The notes under the pieces are model-generated. The model saw only the letters and a list, made by a program, of their open reading frames with translations, was not told where the DNA came from and ran no database searches. A DNA stretch of 64,000 nucleotides from positions 8,122,001-8,186,000 of the forward strand of contig NC_079515.1 of NCBI RefSeq assembly GCF_000801105.2, read 5' to 3'. Numbering within the stretch: the first letter of the stretch is position 1; the number at the start of each line of letters is the position of its first letter. This document shows, piece by piece, positions 62,161 to 64,000 of the stretch. This stretch comes from Raphanus sativus (Eukaryota > Streptophyta > Magnoliopsida > Brassicales > Brassicaceae). Position numbers and translations under genes: made by a program.

Positions 62161-64000
62161 AAGGTTTTCCAGCTGGACGACTTACAAATAAGTCGTCTGG
62201 AAGGTTTTCCAGCTCGAAAACCTTCCAGACGACTTATTTGTAAGTCGTCCAGCTGGAAAACCTTCCAGACGACTTATATTTTACAAATCTATACAAAGAC
62301 AAGTTACCAGACGACTTATTTGTAAGTCTTCTGGAAGGTTTTCCAGCTGGACGACTTACAAATAAGTCGTCCAGCTGGAAAACCTTCCAGACGACCTTAT
62401 ATATTTACAAATCTATACAAAGACAAGTACCAGACGACTTAAAGATAAGCAGAAGACTTACTACGTCTTCCAGCCATGCTTTGGATGTCCGGAGTTTTTG
62501 ATACCACCAAGTTGGTGATGTACGTGGTTTGTCCTCTTCCTTAGTGAAATAATCACTGCAAACAAAAAAGCAATCAGTTTTGGTAGACTAAATCAAGCTA
62601 TTATGGGTAAAGCAATCACTTACGGATCAGTTTTCAACCAATCAGCGAGCTCCTTCATCTTAGGTCTGTTTAGTGTGGGAAATGGATTATACTTTCCCAC
62701 TCTAAGGAGTTTCCTTCTCTCTGCCGTATAAGGAGATATCTGCGTGGGAGCAGGTTTCTTCGTTCGTTCACTCCTTGCACGCACAGAAGCAGTGGGAGCT
62801 GTTTGGTCCAATACAACCAGGCTCGGTTCTGAAGCTGAAGCTGGATCGGTGGAAGCGAAGCTCGGTTGTTGATCGTTGGAAGCGAAGCTCGGTTGGTCAG
62901 TGGAAGTGAGAGGAACAATCTCTTTGGAGGTGACACCATCTGCTTTATCCTCCGGCAAGATCTTATATACCGAGATCGCCTCATCTGCTGTATCCTCCGG
63001 CAACAATCTCTGCAATAAAAGAGAACAAGTTAACCCTGGACGACTTAAATAAGTTGGGGAGAGGATTTGGTTCCAGCTGGAGTTCAGACGACTTATTTGT
63101 AAGTCTTCTGGAAGGTTTTCCAGCTGGACGACTTACAAATAAGTCGTCTGGAAGGTTTTCCAGCTGACTGGAAAACCTTCCAGACGACTTATTTGTAAGT
63201 CGTCCAGCTGAAAACCTTCCAGACGACTTATATATTTACAAATCTATACAAAGACCAGACGACTTAAAGATTTGATATTAACCTCTTTGGGCAGAGGAGA
63301 GGCTGTTTCTTTTGTGGAGAAGGCTTTTTCGTTTGAGGAGCAGGCTGTTTCGTCTGAGGAGCAGGCTGTTGTTTTGAGGAGCAGGCTGTTTCGTTTGAGG
63401 AGCAGGCTGTTTAGTTTGAGGAGCAGGCTGTTTAGTTTGAGGAGCAGGCTGTTTCGCCTTTTTGAGGAGTAGGCTTTGCCTTTTGAGGAGCAGGCTGTCT
63501 GGTGGGAGGAGTAGGATGATTGGTTTGAAGTGGAGGCTGATCCTTTTGAGGAGTAGTCTGTTTGTTACTAGCCCCGGTTTCTGGGGCTTGTGGGGTAGGG
63601 GTGTTTTTTACTAACCCCGGTTTCTGGGGCTTGAGGGGTAGCCTGATTGGTGACACCAACCTTCTTCTCCACAGCTTCCAATCTATCGGAGATCTTCCTA
63701 ATCTCCCCTGATGCACTTCTTAAACCCCTCTTTCATCATGGTCACCTAAGTCCTTGAACATGTTTTCAACTCCTCTCTGGTCACCCAACTAGCCTCTTCT
63801 CTAGCCTCTTCTGTAGCCTCTTCTGTAGCCTCTGTAGGAGCCTCTTCTCTAGCCTCTTTAGGAGCCTCTTTAGGAGCCTCTTTACGAGCTTTCTTCCGAG
63901 GTCTCTGATGTCTTCTCCACCTCCTCCACAACCATCTTTGGCTCTTTTCGATGGAGTCACAAACTTGGGTTTTGTACCAGTGACTTCCCAGCAATCCATG
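61405..64000 (-). CDS. Transposon-borne ULP1-type cysteine peptidase gene, 5' end outside the window
   Basis: Minus-strand exons: last exon 62100-61405 (catalytic His/Asp/Cys region, as in the left copy), 62555-62462 (DYFTKEEDKPRT, ending WLEDV), 63009-62624 (RLLPEDTADEA..., VRARSERTKKP, ending KTDP), and a low-complexity exon from 63283 up to and beyond 64000. The last junctions join in phase with GT-AG borders. The catalytic exon again contains indels (for example near 61730 and 61965), so its frame is not continuous. The upstream exon encodes Pro/Gln/Lys repeats (PAPQTKQ) and Glu/Ala/Lys repeats (EAPKEAREEAPTEATEEA), with frame changes that I cannot resolve. ULP1-type genes in KI-MULEs usually have DUF1985-like N-termini, which would lie past the window. 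Several introns hold GACGACTTA palindromes. Confidence 0.75.
62127..62445. repeat. Palindromic 40-bp units inside the first mapped intron of the ULP1 gene
   Basis: AAGGTTTTCCAGCTGGACGACTTACAAATAAGTCGTCTGG-like units occur in both orientations, with inversions between neighbours (for example at about 62161-62200 and 62217-62260). They are the same unit as at 53771-53930. ACAAATCTATACAAAGACAAGT is repeated at 62283-62304 and 62405-62426. Confidence 0.85.
63037..63268. repeat. Second intronic palindromic array in the ULP1 gene
   Basis: Between exons 63009 and 63283 the same GACGACTTATTTGTAAGTCGTC and TTTTCCAGCTGG palindromes recur at least four times in both orientations. They fill most of the intron. 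Confidence 0.85.
63290..63510. repeat. 18-bp coding minisatellite (GAGGAGCAGGCTGTTT)
   Basis: TTTGAGGAGCAGGCTGTTTCG-type units repeat about eight times with small changes. On the minus strand they code for PAPQTKQ-type repeats of the ULP1-like protein. Confidence 0.8.
63780..63895. repeat. Short coding repeat (TAGCCTCTTC/TAGGAGCCTCTT)
   Basis: Twelve- and fifteen-base units encode alternating EATEEA and EAPKEA residues on the minus strand. The segment belongs to the N-terminal low-complexity region of the ULP1-like gene. Confidence 0.75.

Overview
The window is nuclear DNA of a crucifer, most likely Brassica or a close relative such as Raphanus. The evidence is intron-containing plant genes, crucifer-type transposons, and a gene order that follows Arabidopsis chromosome 3 around At3g19380 to At3g19430: PUB25, RD21C, RDL2, PTEN2A and a root-cap/LEA-related gene. 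The Arabidopsis gene numbers are recalled, not looked up. There are no bacterial genes and no CRISPR array. A run of 100 Ns (54902-55001) marks an assembly gap.

Layout. 1-313: the 5' end of a U-box E3 ligase (PUB25-like, minus strand). 314-15.9 kb: a repeat-filled expansion holding a perfect 40-bp hairpin, a 1.4-kb imperfect inverted repeat, a pol-less Athila-type Ty3/gypsy element (about 4.5-10.1 kb), a LINE 3' end and a PIF/Harbinger-like element. 16.0-24.7 kb: a tandem papain-like protease cluster: an intact granulin protease (RD21C-like), a pseudogene carrying a hAT MITE with 8-bp target duplications, and an RDL2-like gene whose ATG appears lost. Between them lie a 1.1-kb MULE with 9-bp target duplications and a Stowaway MITE. 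25.3-28.0 kb: an intact TM9/nonaspanin gene (minus strand) with one GC-AG intron. 28-33 kb: AT-rich, with a Helitron 3' end. 33.0-33.9 kb: a poly(A) retroposon with 20-bp target duplications. 34.4-37.6 kb: an intact 12-coding-exon PTEN2A-like phosphatase.

38-47 kb: an LRR-XII (EFR/FLS2-class, non-RD) receptor kinase with a 1-bp frameshift in its signal-peptide exon, a dead 5' fragment of a sister kinase, a complete TRIM retroelement, and the root-cap/LEA-related gene (minus strand). A partial copy of the 3' end of that gene lies on the far side of the kinase block, so the block sits between direct repeats. 47.4 kb to the end: Mutator-like DNA of the KAONASHI type, with a MuDR/MULE transposase (plus) converging on a ULP1-type cysteine peptidase gene (minus). 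This element is packed with short palindromes (GACGACTTA/TAAGTCGTC), a 700-bp nested inverted repeat in the transposase leader, and 40-bp tandem palindromic units in its non-coding parts.

The 7.1 kb left of the N gap (47771-54901) and the 7.16 kb right of it (55002-62160) are the same sequence with independent small indels. I read this as two unmerged contig ends, not a biological duplication. Gene models in that part should be taken from a consensus of both copies.
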